From: Notospermus geniculatus
Lineage: Eukaryota > Nemertea > Pilidiophora > Heteronemertea > Lineidae
Reading direction: 5' to 3'
Length of the DNA: 64,000 nt
Assembly (NCBI GenBank): GCA_002633025.1
Contig: NMRB01000169.1
Span: 1-64,000, forward strand
The notes beneath the pieces were generated by a model that worked only from the letters and a program-made list of their open reading frames with translations, did not search any database and had not been told where the DNA came from. The translations under genes and the position numbers were made by a program. This document shows positions 10,801 through 21,876 of the stretch, piece after piece. Numbering within the stretch: the first letter of the stretch is position 1; each line of letters begins with the position of its first letter.

Positions 10801-12814
10801 TTGTTAGCGCTCTAGCACCCTTATTTTTTTATGAATATTTTTTGTCTTTGGTGGGTGTGTCTATAGGCCTATTATCCAGGGCGAGTTCCATTTTGAGCAC
10901 GGTTGGTTTCCTGGTTTGGCCTCCAGGGGGCGTTTTGTGAAAAATTTCAAGGGGCTATATTTTGATAATGGTCTGAGTTATCATGTTGAAACGTTTTACA
11001 GTTCTACCTCTAGGTTACAGCAACATACAGACAATATTTCGGTAAAATCTGATTCTTGACATTGCCACTAGGGGGCCAAAGCCCAAATTACGTAAAGTGC
11101 TATTTCTCCCCAACTAGGAGACGGATCTTCGTCAAGTTTTTATCATGGGCATATCTAATGAGGATACATAATACTCCAGTTTTCAATTTGACGTACTTTT
11201 CAAGGTCACAGAGGTCTAAGTTCGTCTGAAATTACGAAGTTGGCACTTGTTGTAATGGTTTCAGCTGTTCCTTTGAAACTTTGCACACATCTACATCTAG
11301 GCTATAGCAATTACTCGCACACAAAATTTCGGCGAAATCTGTCCTGACTTCGCCGCGAGGGGGCCAAAGCAAAAAAACACAAAAAACATGAACTGTTATT
11401 TATTTCGACTTCCTAACAAAGTGACGGACCTTCAACAACTTTTTATCTAATCATGATACATGACATCAAAAATAGATAAAGACCAAAAATGTGACACTAG
11501 AGATTTTAGGAAAGCACACCCTTCCGGCTCTCGGGCCCAATATCTCAGCAAATACTGGCCAGATCTCACTCATTTTAGCGTCATAATGAAAACAACTTCT
11601 TGCACATACCCTCCAAGTTTCATCAAGATCGGCCAACAACTTTGTGCACTATCACCTCCGATAAAAGCAAATGTTTTGAAAATTCCATGCAAACATCCAT
11701 AATCCATCGACAAAGCTTTCACATTGTGATAATAGATGGCGCAAAACAACCTCGCCAATACAAAATGCATTACAAATTTGTCGGTGGCGGCGCCAAGTGC
11801 TAATAATGACACTAATGTCACCATCATTTCCCCGGGAATGCCTGTGCGGCGTGATTTCAGTCTTGGATTGCCTCGAAACGGAGGTGATAGTGCAAAAGTT
11901 GTTGGCCGATCTTGATGAAACTTGGAGGGTATGTGCAAAAAGTTGTTTTCTTTATTATGACGCTAAAATGAGTGAGATCTGGCCAGTATTTGCTGAGATA
12001 CTGGGCCCGAGAGCCGGAAGGATGTGCTTTCCTAAAATCTCTAGTGTCACATTTTTGATCTTTATCTATTTTTGGTGACATTAATTTTATGAGCAAGTTG
12101 GCATATTTGTACTTACAATGTAAGATATTCCAACCACTATGCTGTCAAGCCAAGCGGGCACAGTGCCATTGGCACTATTTTTTATGCTAAAATATACTAG
12201 TAGGATTTCAATCATCGGTGATAACCTTAGTCGTTTGTTTAAAAATGTTGTTATCCTGCAATAACTGGACAAGTAACCAAGAAACCTGTATTTTTCTTTA
12301 AACACCAGGTTTAATATTCAGAAACATACTTAACTCTGCTGCAGGCAATTTCTGTAAAAAGTATTACGAAAATTTCTAACAGTGCATTCGAAAGAAACGA
12401 GTCTTGGGCAAGCTGGACATGGTGTATTTTCAGTCCTAGAGTAATTATTTTTGCGTATATGTAGGGCAACTGGCACTAAACCAATTTGTTGGGTTAATTT
12501 AACCCCGCGTTGGTTAACTTGACCAAACCAATCCATTGGGTTAATTTTATCAAACTCTATTGGGTTATTTTGTCAACATTTGACCCATATTTTCAACCCA
12601 ACTGGTGTAACCCAACTGTTGGGTTGCAAAAATAACCCAGCAATTTTTAGAGTGCACAATTCTTTTGGTTGATGAATCATGCGTTGTAACCGATGTTATC
12701 ATTACACACGATGGTCCCCCACTCATTCCATTTCGAATACAACATAGAATACTTACCTGCGCACACAGTGGCAGTAATCAAAACAATAAAAATTAGAAAA
12801 CAATCCGACGTCAT
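7840..12814 (-). CDS. Secreted PLAT-like domain protein, first two coding exons (partial gene)
   Basis: Exon 1 is 12814-12757: an ATG, a hydrophobic signal peptide (MTSDCFLIFIVLITATVCA) and a GTAAGT donor, ending one base into a codon. Exon 2 is 7975-7840: a TTTGCAG acceptor whose first two bases complete that codon, then 44 codons and a GTAAGC donor. Exon 2 reads AGNLKLITYT, a CGNC pair, GTDGPIYAEVVGESC and ends NYKLGGFNSA. The GTDxxIYAxVxGE pattern resembles the N-terminal half of PLAT/LH2 beta-sandwich domains (GTDANVYITLYGE), a lipid- or protein-binding module, so an extracellular secreted role is inferred. The phase match supports joining the exons. Later exons were not found before the window edge. 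The 4781-bp intron contains foldbacks at 8097-10779, 11461-12078 and 12479-12650. A duplicate of exon 2 lies at 28944-29091. Confidence 0.6.
8097..10779. mobile_element. Foldback with about 195-bp arms enclosing another foldback
   Basis: Arms 8097-8295 and 10583-10779 are imperfect inverted repeats (for example GGAAATTAGTAAATGGACAG and complement). Between them sits the AGCTCAC-GTGAGCT element at 8406-10484. The whole lies in the intron of the PLAT-like gene. Confidence 0.75.
8406..10484. mobile_element. AGCTCAC-GTGAGCT foldback element, copy 2
   Basis: Each end is itself a 16-base near-palindrome (AGCTCACTCGTGAGCT at 8406-8421, AGCTCACGGGTGAGCT at 10469-10484), followed inward by a GTC/GAC-rich block and an arm containing ACGAAACGTGCCCTGCTAAC on the right. 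It shares interior sequence with the 509-4339 copy but is shorter. A poly-C run with an N lies at 9015-9028. No transposase frame is visible. Confidence 0.7.
11461..12078. mobile_element. Foldback element with about 205-bp arms
   Basis: Arms 11461-11661 and 11869-12078 are inverted repeats (TATCTCAGCAAATACTGGCC and complement). The loop is about 205 bp. Overlapping open frames on both strands simply reflect the symmetry. It lies in the PLAT-like gene intron. Confidence 0.8.
12479..12650. repeat. AACCCAAC/GTTGGGTT repeat element
   Basis: Several copies of TTGGGTTAATTT and AACCCAACTGTTGGGTT in both orientations form a short self-complementary region. It is too diverged to be telomeric and lies between the signal exon and the rest of the intron elements. 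Confidence 0.6.
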
Positions 12815-12934
12815 TGCTCTGCAGCTGAATTCCTCACGAGTTGGTCCAAAGTCTCTCAGTCCTCGCCCGAACACAAGCTACGTGTATAGCTATTCGTTTC
12901 CTGTCGTGGTAGCACCCAATAGAACAAACGTATA

Positions 12935-13100
12935 TGTACAGTCATTGGCATAAGTTTATCTACACCTGATACCTTGAATATTTTAAATACTACTGGGCGA
13001 ATTTTAACACTGTTTGTTCCATACATGTATGAAAGTACATCTTGTTGGCCATACATGTATTTCTGCATGAAAACTTTGGAAATTTGGAAATATCGTAATT
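12935..13100. repeat. Left arm of inverted repeat (partner 15455-15622)
   Basis: CATACATGTATTTCTGC, GATACCTTGAATATTT and AGTCATTG words match the reverse complement of 15455-15622 with many substitutions. The 2.3 kb between may be one old element; it holds other repeats (14243-14440, 14653-14742, 15170-15415). Confidence 0.6.
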
Positions 13101-14240
13101 TTGTTATAGCTCATCACCCCCCAATCAACATTTTTGTTATAACGCTTTTTATGTATNGTTTTTTATGTATTTTTTGTTGCAGTTTCGATAGAGTGGAACC
13201 TTCTAAGGATTTTGGGCTTTGTTTCATCAAAGTCTGTCAGCTGAGATATTTGAGATGATCAAAATTTTGTTAGATGGAGAATTTCCAATTTTTCAGAAAA
13301 ATCTTGATGTCAGTAGACGGCTCACCTAAAAACGTCGAGGTATGAAGTTTTGGAACTTTTAGCGAAAACTGGTTGGAAGTTAGCATATTGTTCAAAACAA
13401 TAATATAACATAATATAACATTTTTAATTAGAAAATTTAAGTGCGAAACATGTGTAGAAGTAGTGTCGATAAGAAAATAAAATAAACATTGGCTGAAGTT
13501 CTAATAATGTATTCTTTAATATTGTAATCCTTAAAGTCCTTATTGCACCATTTTTTGCATCTTTTATAATCATCTGGCACAGAATTACAGTAAAAAAGCT
13601 TTTTATTTGGTGAAAAAATTCCAAGCGGTAAGGGAGTTATGGTTGAGTTTGTGAATGACCCAGCTAAAATCAGACTGCTGTAAGACTGCCTCATTAAGTG
13701 ATGTCACACTAGGGAATTTGCATAATGAACATGTCATTTTCCTGATTAGAGCGGCCTAGTGAACAAATTAAGCAATGAATGTGATGGGAAATTCAACAAA
13801 ATGCAATTATCATGCAGAAATCATGCGTCCAGCGTGCTCTGGGTGGGTCAAATTCGAATGAAGTTTTCCCTAGTAATACGTCACGAATAAATTTGCATAT
13901 TCACATTGTTGAAGTCGTTCACAGTACGGTTTTTAGCCCAATGATTCTGACTGATAAAATCCTTGATATCTCGCTTACTACTTAACATAATTTCATGAAA
14001 CAAACAGCAAAATGTAGTTGAGTCTGAATGCTGTACAAAGCTCAAAAAGAGTGAGAATTTATTTTTGTGTGCAAGAAGGACTTTAATAATCTATTCCTTA
14101 GTTCTGATAATGTATTCCTTCGCCATTTTTATATTTTGAAAAATATGCAATATTTCTGCCCAGTTAACGCCAAAACTTCCAAAAGTTTGTAAACCCATAT
14201 TTTGAGGTCCAAAGAAGAAAACACACAAGTTGACACACAA
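13100..14240. other. AT-rich stretch without a recognisable gene
   Basis: There are only short frames on both strands and one N (13157). Duplicated words such as CTAATAATGTATTC (13502) and TCTGATAATGTATTC (14104) hint at old repeats. I see no domain, splice-bounded exon or RNA gene. Confidence 0.5.
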
Positions 14241-14242
14241 AA

Positions 14243-14440
14243 TGATAATATATAGGAAGTCAGCTTCCAGAATTTCGCAAATTTCCAACCACATTCGGGG
14301 TCTTTGTCAACCTGGAACTTATCAGTAGAGTTACATTATCATTACACTTTTGGTAGCTCTACTGATTAAGTTCCGGCTTGAAAAAGACCCCGATTGGGGT
14401 CGAAAATTTGCGAAATTCTGGAAGTTGACATCCTATATAT
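14243..14440. repeat. Hairpin of the CCCCAACCGGGG dispersed module
   Basis: Two inverted copies of the module that pairs TTCCAGAAT-TTGCGAA with GACCCCGATTGGGGTC flank a short loop (arms about 14263-14330 and 14362-14432). The left copy is decayed (ACCACATTCGGGGTC); the right copy keeps the dyad at 14386-14401. Confidence 0.75.
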
Positions 14441-14652
14441 TATCATATTTTGATGTGTTAGCTTTATCTAATGGCATCAAAATTTCCCGAAAAGCAAGAA
14501 AACCTCAAATTATCAAACTTTTGATAATCTCAAATATCTCAGCAACCACTCAACATACTTTGATGAAACGAAGCCCAAACTCCTTAGAAAGTTTCACTCT
14601 ATCACAACTCAACAAAAATCACAAAAATTACACAACAAAAAGTTCGATTCTT

Positions 14653-14742
14653 ATGCGGTTGTCAGGTCACACTGCGATTGCCTGCGCTACGACGGAACAG
14701 TCGGCATCAAGTGTCTCAATCATGGTCAGGTCACAAAAACGA
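14653..14742 (+). repeat. Fragment of the GTCAGGTCACACTGCGATTG repeat
   Basis: It matches 52143-52230 in the same orientation, ending CATGGTCAGGTCACAAAA. The family is also represented by 15170-15415 (minus). Confidence 0.7.
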
Positions 14743-15169
14743 AAATGCATTACGTTTACACCCTCAGAGGAAAAATCCGTTTCGACCCCTTCAAAACGCC
14801 TTTCGAAGGGGTGCAATTAAGAGGTGTGAAGTCCAGATAATTGGCCTGGAATGTTTATTCAGCCTTCTGGCTAAAGACACAAATAATGAAAACCCCTTGC
14901 GTGCACAGCTTCAAAGTCATACAGTTGAACTGCAATTTCTTCGCTATATCAAAAAAGTCTTTTAATCTTAGAAATATTGTTGAAAAATGACGATTTTACA
15001 TCCTTTGAAATAGCAAAAAGGAGGGGGAATCAAAATTGAACAGCCAATTCCTGGAATTCTGTGGCTCACGCTCCGGTAACTCTGAATAGAGTAACTCAGG
15101 CTATTGGCACTAGGGGGCTCTCCATTTCATCAACCCAGCATCAGCGCGCAGGGAATCGTAACCGTGTTC

Positions 15170-15415
15170 AGGTCACCTGCGAATGGCTTACGCCCGTCGG
15201 GATGACACAGAAGTTGAATAGGTTCCACTCTTGCGATTTGTGATCTTTTTGGTCGGCGACTGATCCCGATCGTCGTAACTGAGACGCAACTGCAGTCATG
15301 CCACACCAGATCGGCGACTGATTTGTTCCACGCTGTCGTGCCTCAGGCGCAAAGTGATCCGGAAAAGTCAGTCTGCGCCTGTTCTGTGCCATCGCAAGGT
15401 CGACCTGACATCCGC
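15170..15415 (-). repeat. Repeat copy matching 51966-52190
   Basis: The reverse complement matches 51966-52140 closely, for example GGTCGACCTTGCGATGGCAC and GGCACGACAGCGTGGAACAA. It may be a non-autonomous element; no frame is shared. Confidence 0.75.
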
Positions 15416-15454
15416 ATTAGTGTTTTTTCTGATGAGCTATTACATGTACATAAT

Positions 15455-15622
15455 TAGGATATTTCAAAGTTTCCAAAATTTTAAAGCAGAAATACATGTA
15501 TGACCAACAAGATATTTTTTTATGTGGAACAAATCCTGTTAAAATTGGCCCAGTAATATTTGAAATATTCAAGGTATCAGGGGTATATAAACGTATGTCA
15601 ATGACTGTACGTTATATCCTAT
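15455..15622. repeat. Right arm of inverted repeat (partner 12935-13100)
   Basis: Reverse-complement similarity to 12935-13100. See that entry. Confidence 0.6.
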
Positions 15623-15698
15623 TGATCCTGTAACGGGAGTGCAAGCGATGCAAGTTTTGAACTTAAAATCTATTTTACTCGCTCATAAACGCTCCTTA

Positions 15699-15850
15699 AA
15701 GGCGCCGCTCCACGTGACAGTTTTCTATCGAAAGTTTGCTGTCAGATAGTCAATTATTTCTGTCAGACAGCAAAAATTGCTGTCATACAGTAATTATTGC
15801 TGTCAGACAGCAAACTTTCGATAGAAAACTGTCACGTTGAGCGGCGCCTT
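15699..15850. mobile_element. Short palindromic MITE (152 bp)
   Basis: Arms AAGGCGCCGCTCCACGTGAC and complement continue through AGTTTTCTATCGAAAGTTTG to a loop with CTGTCAGACAGCA units. A half copy is visible at about 18667-18695 (AAAACTGTCACGTGGAGAGG). Confidence 0.85.
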
Positions 15851-15984
15851 AACACTCTAATGAACCAATTGAGGTTCCAGGCAATTAAAGGACCACTGCA
15901 TGCGATCTTTAATCGGTAATTTAGCTGCCGACGTAGAGGGAGCCACCTAGCGGCAGTAGGACAAACCATAAAAACCCATTACAG

Positions 15985-16320
15985 TAGCAGTGGTTACACT
16001 ACATAAATCCCCGTGCTTTCCCCGGGGGTTTTGCGGTTACACAACACCTATAAATCGCCGAGTCTAAATAGACCCGTGTTTGAAATCCCCGTGCTTGTTA
16101 GCCCCAGCGATCTCAAAGGGGCAACGCGGGGCTATTTAGACACGGGTATTATGGAGTTTTCGCAAAACCCCCGAAACGCCAACGCGAACGCCAAACCCAT
16201 TGTTCGATACCACGAAGAGAGCACCGAACAAAAGGATAGACGTTCGCGTTGGCGTTTCGGGGGCTTTGCGAAAACTCTGTATTTTATGTAGTGTAACCGC
16301 GAAATCCCCGCGTCTATTTG
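15985..16320. mobile_element. GGTTACACTACATA element with an inner hairpin
   Basis: GTGGTTACACTACATAAATC and CCCCGTGC words match the element at 63591-63995 and a partial copy at about 16587-16690 (GTAGTGTAACCGC). Inside is the 125-bp hairpin at 16154-16278. Confidence 0.6.
16154..16278. mobile_element. GAGTTTTCGCAAA hairpin MITE, copy 1
   Basis: Arms GAGTTTTCGCAAAACCCCCG and complement CGGGGGCTTTGCGAAAACTC enclose a loop with GAAGAGAGCACCGAACAAAAGG. A second copy is at 61031-61160. Confidence 0.85.
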
Positions 16321-16414
16321 TAGTTCCAAGCACCACGACAGACGGCGATGCAAATTGATGAGTCATGCGCATGCGTATTGGCTATTTCACGCCTCCAGTA
16401 CACACTTGATCCCA

Positions 16415-16444
16415 GACATAGACATAGACATAGACATAGACATA
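16415..16444 (+). repeat. Hexanucleotide microsatellite (ACATAG)n
   Basis: Five tandem copies of ACATAG/GACATA. No coding context. Confidence 0.9.
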
Positions 16445-16679
16445 AGTTTATTTCTCTCAAACCTTATACAAGGTATATGAGGATACATGAATACATAAAT
16501 ACAGGAAATTCCCAGTCTCCCAGAGGGTTACCTACATGCAGTGCCCCTATCGCTGGGTTAGGGAACTTATTACCAACCGCATTTTTAGTAGTGTAACCGC
16601 TCGCTGTGTCAACGCCGTGTTTTTTTCTGGTTCAGAAAAACCGCGTGTCTCAAAAAAAGCCCGGGGATTTTATATAGGG

Positions 16680-16800
16680 GTAACCAGGGCTAATATGTAC
16701 GGAGTAAATCGGGTCAGTTCGCCGATGACGTAGTTAGTCCCTGGGTTGGAGAGTGGGGCGGCGCCGCCGGCTGTCGAGAAAAAAAGTGGCAAATTTGGAG
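16680..16800. repeat. Dispersed repeat, inverted copy at 28735-28830
   Basis: CCCTGGGTTGGAGAGTGG and CGGGTCAGTTCGCCGA occur here and as reverse complement at 28744-28822. Confidence 0.75.
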
Positions 16801-16999
16801 GTCCCTGTGGTAGAGACCTTCGACTATAACTCTCACTTTGTAGCTTCCACTGTGGCGACGTATCTGAAGTACCATATTCACAATAAGTGTTTTTTTGTGT
16901 TCCGGCAAAGCACTTGTTACTTTCGCTGTTAAAATATTCATGACACTTCACTTCTAGGCTCGGAAATCATCATCTGTCCGTTCTCGAGGCCAATATCAC

Positions 17000-17739
17000 A
17001 GTGGAGAATCGTCAGCGCATTCGCCGAGTTTCTCAGGTGGCAGCACTGTGCTCCGAGTCGAACATGGCGGCTGTGTCACATATCGATGTCTGTGTTGCCG
17101 ACTAAAACGCGAAAGATGGATAGTTTCGGTCGAGGTGAGCGAGTTTAAGTAAATTCGAGGATGATCTAGTGATAATTTGCAATAGAACAAGCCGAAATAT
17201 AGCGTGCTGAAGGAGTGTTGTTTCTTTGTTTGAAGTGGAAATGTTCGTAGTGTAGGCCGGTTGTTTGATTGACCGCAGTTTCCACGGAGTGACACTTGAA
17301 CTTTTCCACTTCAAATGTAAAATCGACTACGTAATTCCAATTAAGGAAGCTTTAGATTAATAGACGATAAACTGGAGGTCATCCTCGGCATAGTCTAAGT
17401 GTGTATACCTTTCATCTTCGGTATCCAAGGTACAAAAGGCACAAAATTGACACACAAAATGATAATAAACAAGAAGTCAATCTCCAGAATTCACGAATTT
17501 TCGACCCCAACCGGGGTCTTTTTCAAGTGGAACTTTACAATCTGAAACTCTAGAAAAGACTGAGCTGAAACCCGAATGTAGACCTACATAAATCTGTGTA
17601 GACAGGTTCATCTTCGGTACATTTGCTCCCCGCTTTGGAGTTGACATCTTCAACATTTGTGACACAGCCGCCATGTTCCGACTCGGAGCACAGTGCTGCC
17701 ACTTGAAAAACTCGGCGAATGCGCTGACGATTCTCCACG
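17000..17739. repeat. Inverted repeat with about 80-bp arms
   Basis: 17000-17079 and 17658-17739 are reverse complements (GTGGAGAATCGTCAGCGCAT and CGAACATGGCGGCTGTG), separated by about 580 bp. The right half also contains the GACCCCAACCGGGGTC module at 17503-17518. ATG-like starts inside give only very short frames. Confidence 0.8.
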
Positions 17740-17744
17740 GTGAA

Positions 17745-18840
17745 TATTCCACGGTGACAATTGTTTCATTCTTTTTTCTTTCCTCGTAAAGGTAGGCCTA
17801 CTGTTTTTCGAAAATACCGCAGAATCACCTTTCTCCGGTCACTTCATTATAAACTTCAAAGTTCAATGGGAAACACCTTCGTCACCGCGGAGTCATCGTC
17901 ACAGTGGCATGACTTCACCTGGGACTACATGGCCAACTGTCATTGGCCGCTCACGAAAACGGGAATGAACAGCCAATGAATAATTAGAGGCCTTACCTAT
18001 CTGACACTGACCGGAGAAAGGTGATTCTACGGTATTTTGTATGACATGTACAATCTCGGGCAGAAGTTATTAACCACTGACTGAATATTTGTAAATTACT
18101 CCGTGATCCCCCAATATTTTTTTCACCAATTTTTGACGCATGGTAGTTAGACCATTTGTCCATCATCAGGCGTAATGATTTTTCTCATCATCTCAGACAG
18201 CTGTTTACTGGTCTTGAAAGAAAAGTGCAAAAATCCCAACAAAGTTGCCATTTTTAAGTTAAAAAGTCAAATATTTTGAAATTTTTTGATGATGATATCC
18301 ATCTATGCAGACACTGGAAGATTTTACAGGTGAAAATTTAGATGACCCATGGCTGCAATGCGAAATCCTTTTGCCAAGTCAATAATTATTGAATATTTCA
18401 TCCCTGAATTACTCTGCACGGGAAAATAGCACCAAAGTGTAATTTTATTGGTCCTTATTCTATTTTGATGAGTTTTATGAAGAAAATCAACAAAATTCAT
18501 TTTAATTGAAAATGCATTGCACTGGCCTTTTTGTTCTGGTGCTGCCATCTGGATTTTTAGTCGGGCAGGTTCCTCATTCAGCTGCGAACAGTTGTTTGAG
18601 TCATTGGTCCCAGCGTAAGCCGTGAGGAACAAAAAATGGTGAACTGCCCATTGTGAGGCAACTTCTGCAAGAAAACTGTCACGTGGAGAGGCGCTTCATT
18701 CACGTGGTTTGAGATATACATGTAGACCTGCCAAGTTTCAAGCATTTGGCGGGAGATTCGTTTCCACTACAACGCTTTCCGCAGCGGTTTGCGGCACCGG
18801 GGCGGTTTTATCACAGGCATCGGGATAATTAACACGCCAT
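17745..18840. other. Intergenic, no gene recognised
   Basis: CACCTTTCTCCGGTCA near 17828 is mirrored by TGACCGGAGAAAGGTG near 18009, so this includes another foldback of about 200 bp. The remainder shows short frames only. Confidence 0.45.
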
Positions 18841-18854
18841 GTATTGTCAAAAGG

Positions 18855-18960
18855 AGTCGTCCTCCAGAAAAATTCGCAAATTTTCGACCCCAACCGGGGT
18901 CTTCAAGTCCTACAGATAAGTGACATCCCGACGAAGACCCCGGTTGGGGTCGAAAAATCA
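18855..18960. repeat. Inverted pair of the CCCCAACCGGGG module
   Basis: Dyads at 18886-18901 and 18936-18951 are each flanked by TTTTCGACCCC or GGGGTCGAAAA. The right copy lacks the TTCCAGAAT part. Confidence 0.8.
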
Positions 18961-19476
18961 TTTTGTGTGTCGCCTTTCGTGCTCTATTTTTTGGATAGGC
19001 TACCATGTACATGTATTGTCAAACCATCGAAGGATTATCCAAAACCCTGTGAAAAAAAACCCGGCGCCGCAAACCGCATCGGAAACCGGTCTAGTGGAAA
19101 CAAGGCTTTACACCTGGCTCCGTATTCATAAAACCATATGGCGCGAACTTATAAAGGATGTCTATCTCTTAGACAAGTCTAACTCGCCAAGACAAGTCTA
19201 AATCAGTCGTCTAGCTTAAAGCCGCATTGTTTTGAATTCAGAAATTGCTTACGTCCTCCGACGTTAGTGTAGTGTAAAATGTACTATACACGTACTCTAT
19301 CTGAATGCATTAGAGCTCTGCCTGCAGTTTTTTCATTGTGTGCTGAAAACTAGGTCTTGATTCTTTGAAGTACATGTACGTATCAGGCAAGCATCTTGGG
19401 GACCATCACGAGGCTATGAGACCTCTGCCTGCACAGTCCTACTTTGAAAATGTCGTAAAATTCAATACTGTGAGGC

Positions 19477-19745
19477 TTAAAGCGACATGACCAAATCGAG
19501 ACGAACATTCACCACAAAATAAAACTCCAGAGGAGAAAGGGTTTTGGTAACTGGAGCAACGTCAGTGTATAGATCACACCTGCACTGTTCGTAAATGGAG
19601 GCGCAAATGACATGGTAACCCCTGCAGACCTCATCAGCAAGACATTTTATGGCACAAGCGGGGAAGTCCTGGTCGGTACTTTCTAAGAGCGTTCCCCTGA
19701 ATCCAGCAATCGTTTCAAAATATGCGCGAATCCTCGGACCAGTAG
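19477..19745 (-). CDS. Candidate terminal exon, PAN/apple-like cysteine pattern
   Basis: A CCTGCTTTACAG acceptor precedes 89 codons ending at a TAA (19477-19479). The exon enters with two bases completing a codon, so the intron is phase 1, as is common for extracellular modules. The peptide reads ACAIKCLADEVCRGYHVICA and then QCRCDLYTDV; the CxxKCLxDxxCxGY spacing and a later CRCDLY resemble PAN/apple domains, which mediate protein or carbohydrate binding outside the cell. This is motif-level resemblance only. No upstream exon was identified, since the next kilobases (minus strand) are tandem foldbacks, so it could be an orphan or a pseudogene fragment. Confidence 0.4.
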
Positions 19746-19794
19746 CTGTAAAGCAGGAAAACATATCGACTTTAGTTCTTGAATGATGTCAAAA

Positions 19795-20515
19795 ATAGGG
19801 AGTTTCGCAGATCTGACGGGGAATAGTTAGGTTTCGCAAATCTGGCGAAACACAAGTACGAAATTGGACTTCATTTCCATGACGTAATATAGGCCTATTT
19901 CTGGAGATGGTTGGTACCACAAATGTCCCTGCTGCCAGTGCATCTTTTAGCATATCATATAAGACCGACAGAGTTATGGTGCATCTTGAATTTTTAAATT
20001 TCCACTTCATAGATACGAAGTGGAAACGAAAGATAAATTTCGAAGTTTAAAATACGCCGTAACTCTATCGTTCTAACGTCATACAGTACATGTACGCTAA
20101 AAGACGTTCTTGCAGCAGGCGATATTTGTGGTAGCAACCATCTCCTGAAATACTTTACGGCGTGGAAATGAAGTCTAATTTCGTATTTCGTACTTCGTCT
20201 TTCGTCAGCTTTGCGAAACCTCACTATTGAACGAAATACGAAATTCAACTTCATTTCCAGGACCTAATGTATTTCTGGAGATGGTCGGTACCACAAATGT
20301 CCCTGCTGCAAGTGCGTCTTTTAGCATGTCATGTAACACCGAAAGAGTTATGGTGCATCTTGAATTTTTAATACGCTAAAAGACGCTCTTGCAGCAGGCG
20401 ATATTTGTCGAACCAACCTGCTCCTGAAATACATTTAATACGTCATGGAAATGAAGTCCAATTTCGTATTTCGTACTTCGTTTTTCTCAGATTTGCGAAA
20501 CCTCACTATTGTCAT
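19795..20515. mobile_element. Two head-to-tail foldback copies
   Basis: Copy 1 is about 19795-20222 and copy 2 about 20222-20515. Both contain GGTACCACAAATGTCCCTGC on the left arm and AGCAGGCGATATTTGT on the right arm. Copy 1 begins TAGGGAGTTTCGCA and ends GCGAAACCTCACTA, like the TAGGGAGGTTTCG family at 36078 and 54539. Confidence 0.75.
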
Positions 20516-21026
20516 AAGGCGTTTTTGCACGGTGCGGGTTCGAGGAAACCTACCTCCACCCTCCTCGGGCGGGTTCAGGATGGATTGAGCGCTTTTACAC
20601 GGTGCTGATTCGGTAACCGCCCTCGATTCAGTTCGAGGTCGGTTCGTTCGAATGCGTGCCACTAGATGGCGTGTATCAACATTTACACTTATCGTAAGTA
20701 CAAAATATCCTGGAAATAATCACTAAAATCGATAAACTAACAGCATTTAAGCAGTGCTTAAGAAATCTCGCGCGTGATTTCTTCAGAGAGAAGTTACGCC
20801 GTCTTCAATCTGGAGCGCGCACATCGAAAATTGGCGATGTGTTCCGATCGGACCACTCGGGAGTCATGTGATAAACATTCACGTGACCAGGTGTGCTCCA
20901 CAAACGAGGAAATTCATTGCCAGCGCGTGTACATCGGAAGCGACTGAAGATGACTATAAGCAACCGCTGGCAATCAGTGGAACATGAGCAACTGGCTGGA
21001 ACTAGCGGCCAAGGTCGGCAATAGCG

Positions 21027-21571
21027 TAGTCTCGGGCACCCAGCCGTTCATATGTAGATACAATGTACGAACGTCTGGGCCAGACCGACGTTTTCACTGT
21101 AATACAGTGCATTGTGGGTAATGCTGTAGCAGATCACGTGACATAAGATGGTTGCTTCCATTAATGGATTGTATTTCACCTTGAAACCTTCCAAAATGTC
21201 TGAATCTGGCAATGAATCGATTGCTGAAGTGATCTGAAACAGCGTACTAAACAGCATCAACTTACTGGAGTTGAATTTCAGGCTGAAAACTGTGTATCCG
21301 GTTGGAAGACGTAGTCGAAAAATCCCAACTGACATTTTATGGTCGTCGCCATGATGAAATCACATGATCACTTCTCTTGCCCAATCAGCAGCCGGATTGT
21401 GATTTTCAAATGGGGGGGAATCGGCGGATGGAAATGAATGACTAGCTCTGTCCCTGATTAGCCAATCAGCGACGGGTGATGAAATAAAATCACCGTCACA
21501 ACGAAAACGGCGCTCTGTCCCAGACCCTCGTATATGCTATGCATTATACAGGGTCTGGGCGCCCGAGACTA
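21027..21571. mobile_element. TIR element (545 bp) with 9-bp target duplication
   Basis: The element begins TAGTCTCGGGC and ends GCCCGAGACTA (perfect 11-bp TIR). It is flanked by identical GCAATAGCG at 21018-21026 and 21572-21580. A 9-bp duplication fits Mutator-like or Merlin-type transposition. A 95-codon minus-strand frame at 21048-21335 lies inside but has no recognised domain. Related termini occur near 24250-24315. Confidence 0.85.
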
Positions 21572-21876
21572 GCAATAGCGTTGCCGGTGCGCGTACACAT
21601 CGATCGGCCTGTTTGAGCATATGATCAGTTGCTGCTGGTTCCAGCACAGGCCCCTGGAGAGTTAATCAATAGAGTATTCCTCGTAAAATCGGGGGAAAGT
21701 GAGCATACAATGGCCAAATCTATATAAAAAGACAAGGTATGCAACTCTTTCGACCCGATTTCAGCGAGAAACATCCAAACTTCATCGCGCCGTCAGAACA
21801 TGAAAACATCGTCGAATCTCAACAAACTTACTCACCGAGGATGGAGTGACATCTATATTTTCACAAATAATCCACT

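Noticed and set aside
12479-12650. Interstitial telomere repeat
   Set aside because: The unit is AACCCAAC/GTTGGGTT in both orientations with other spacing, not tandem TTAGGG.
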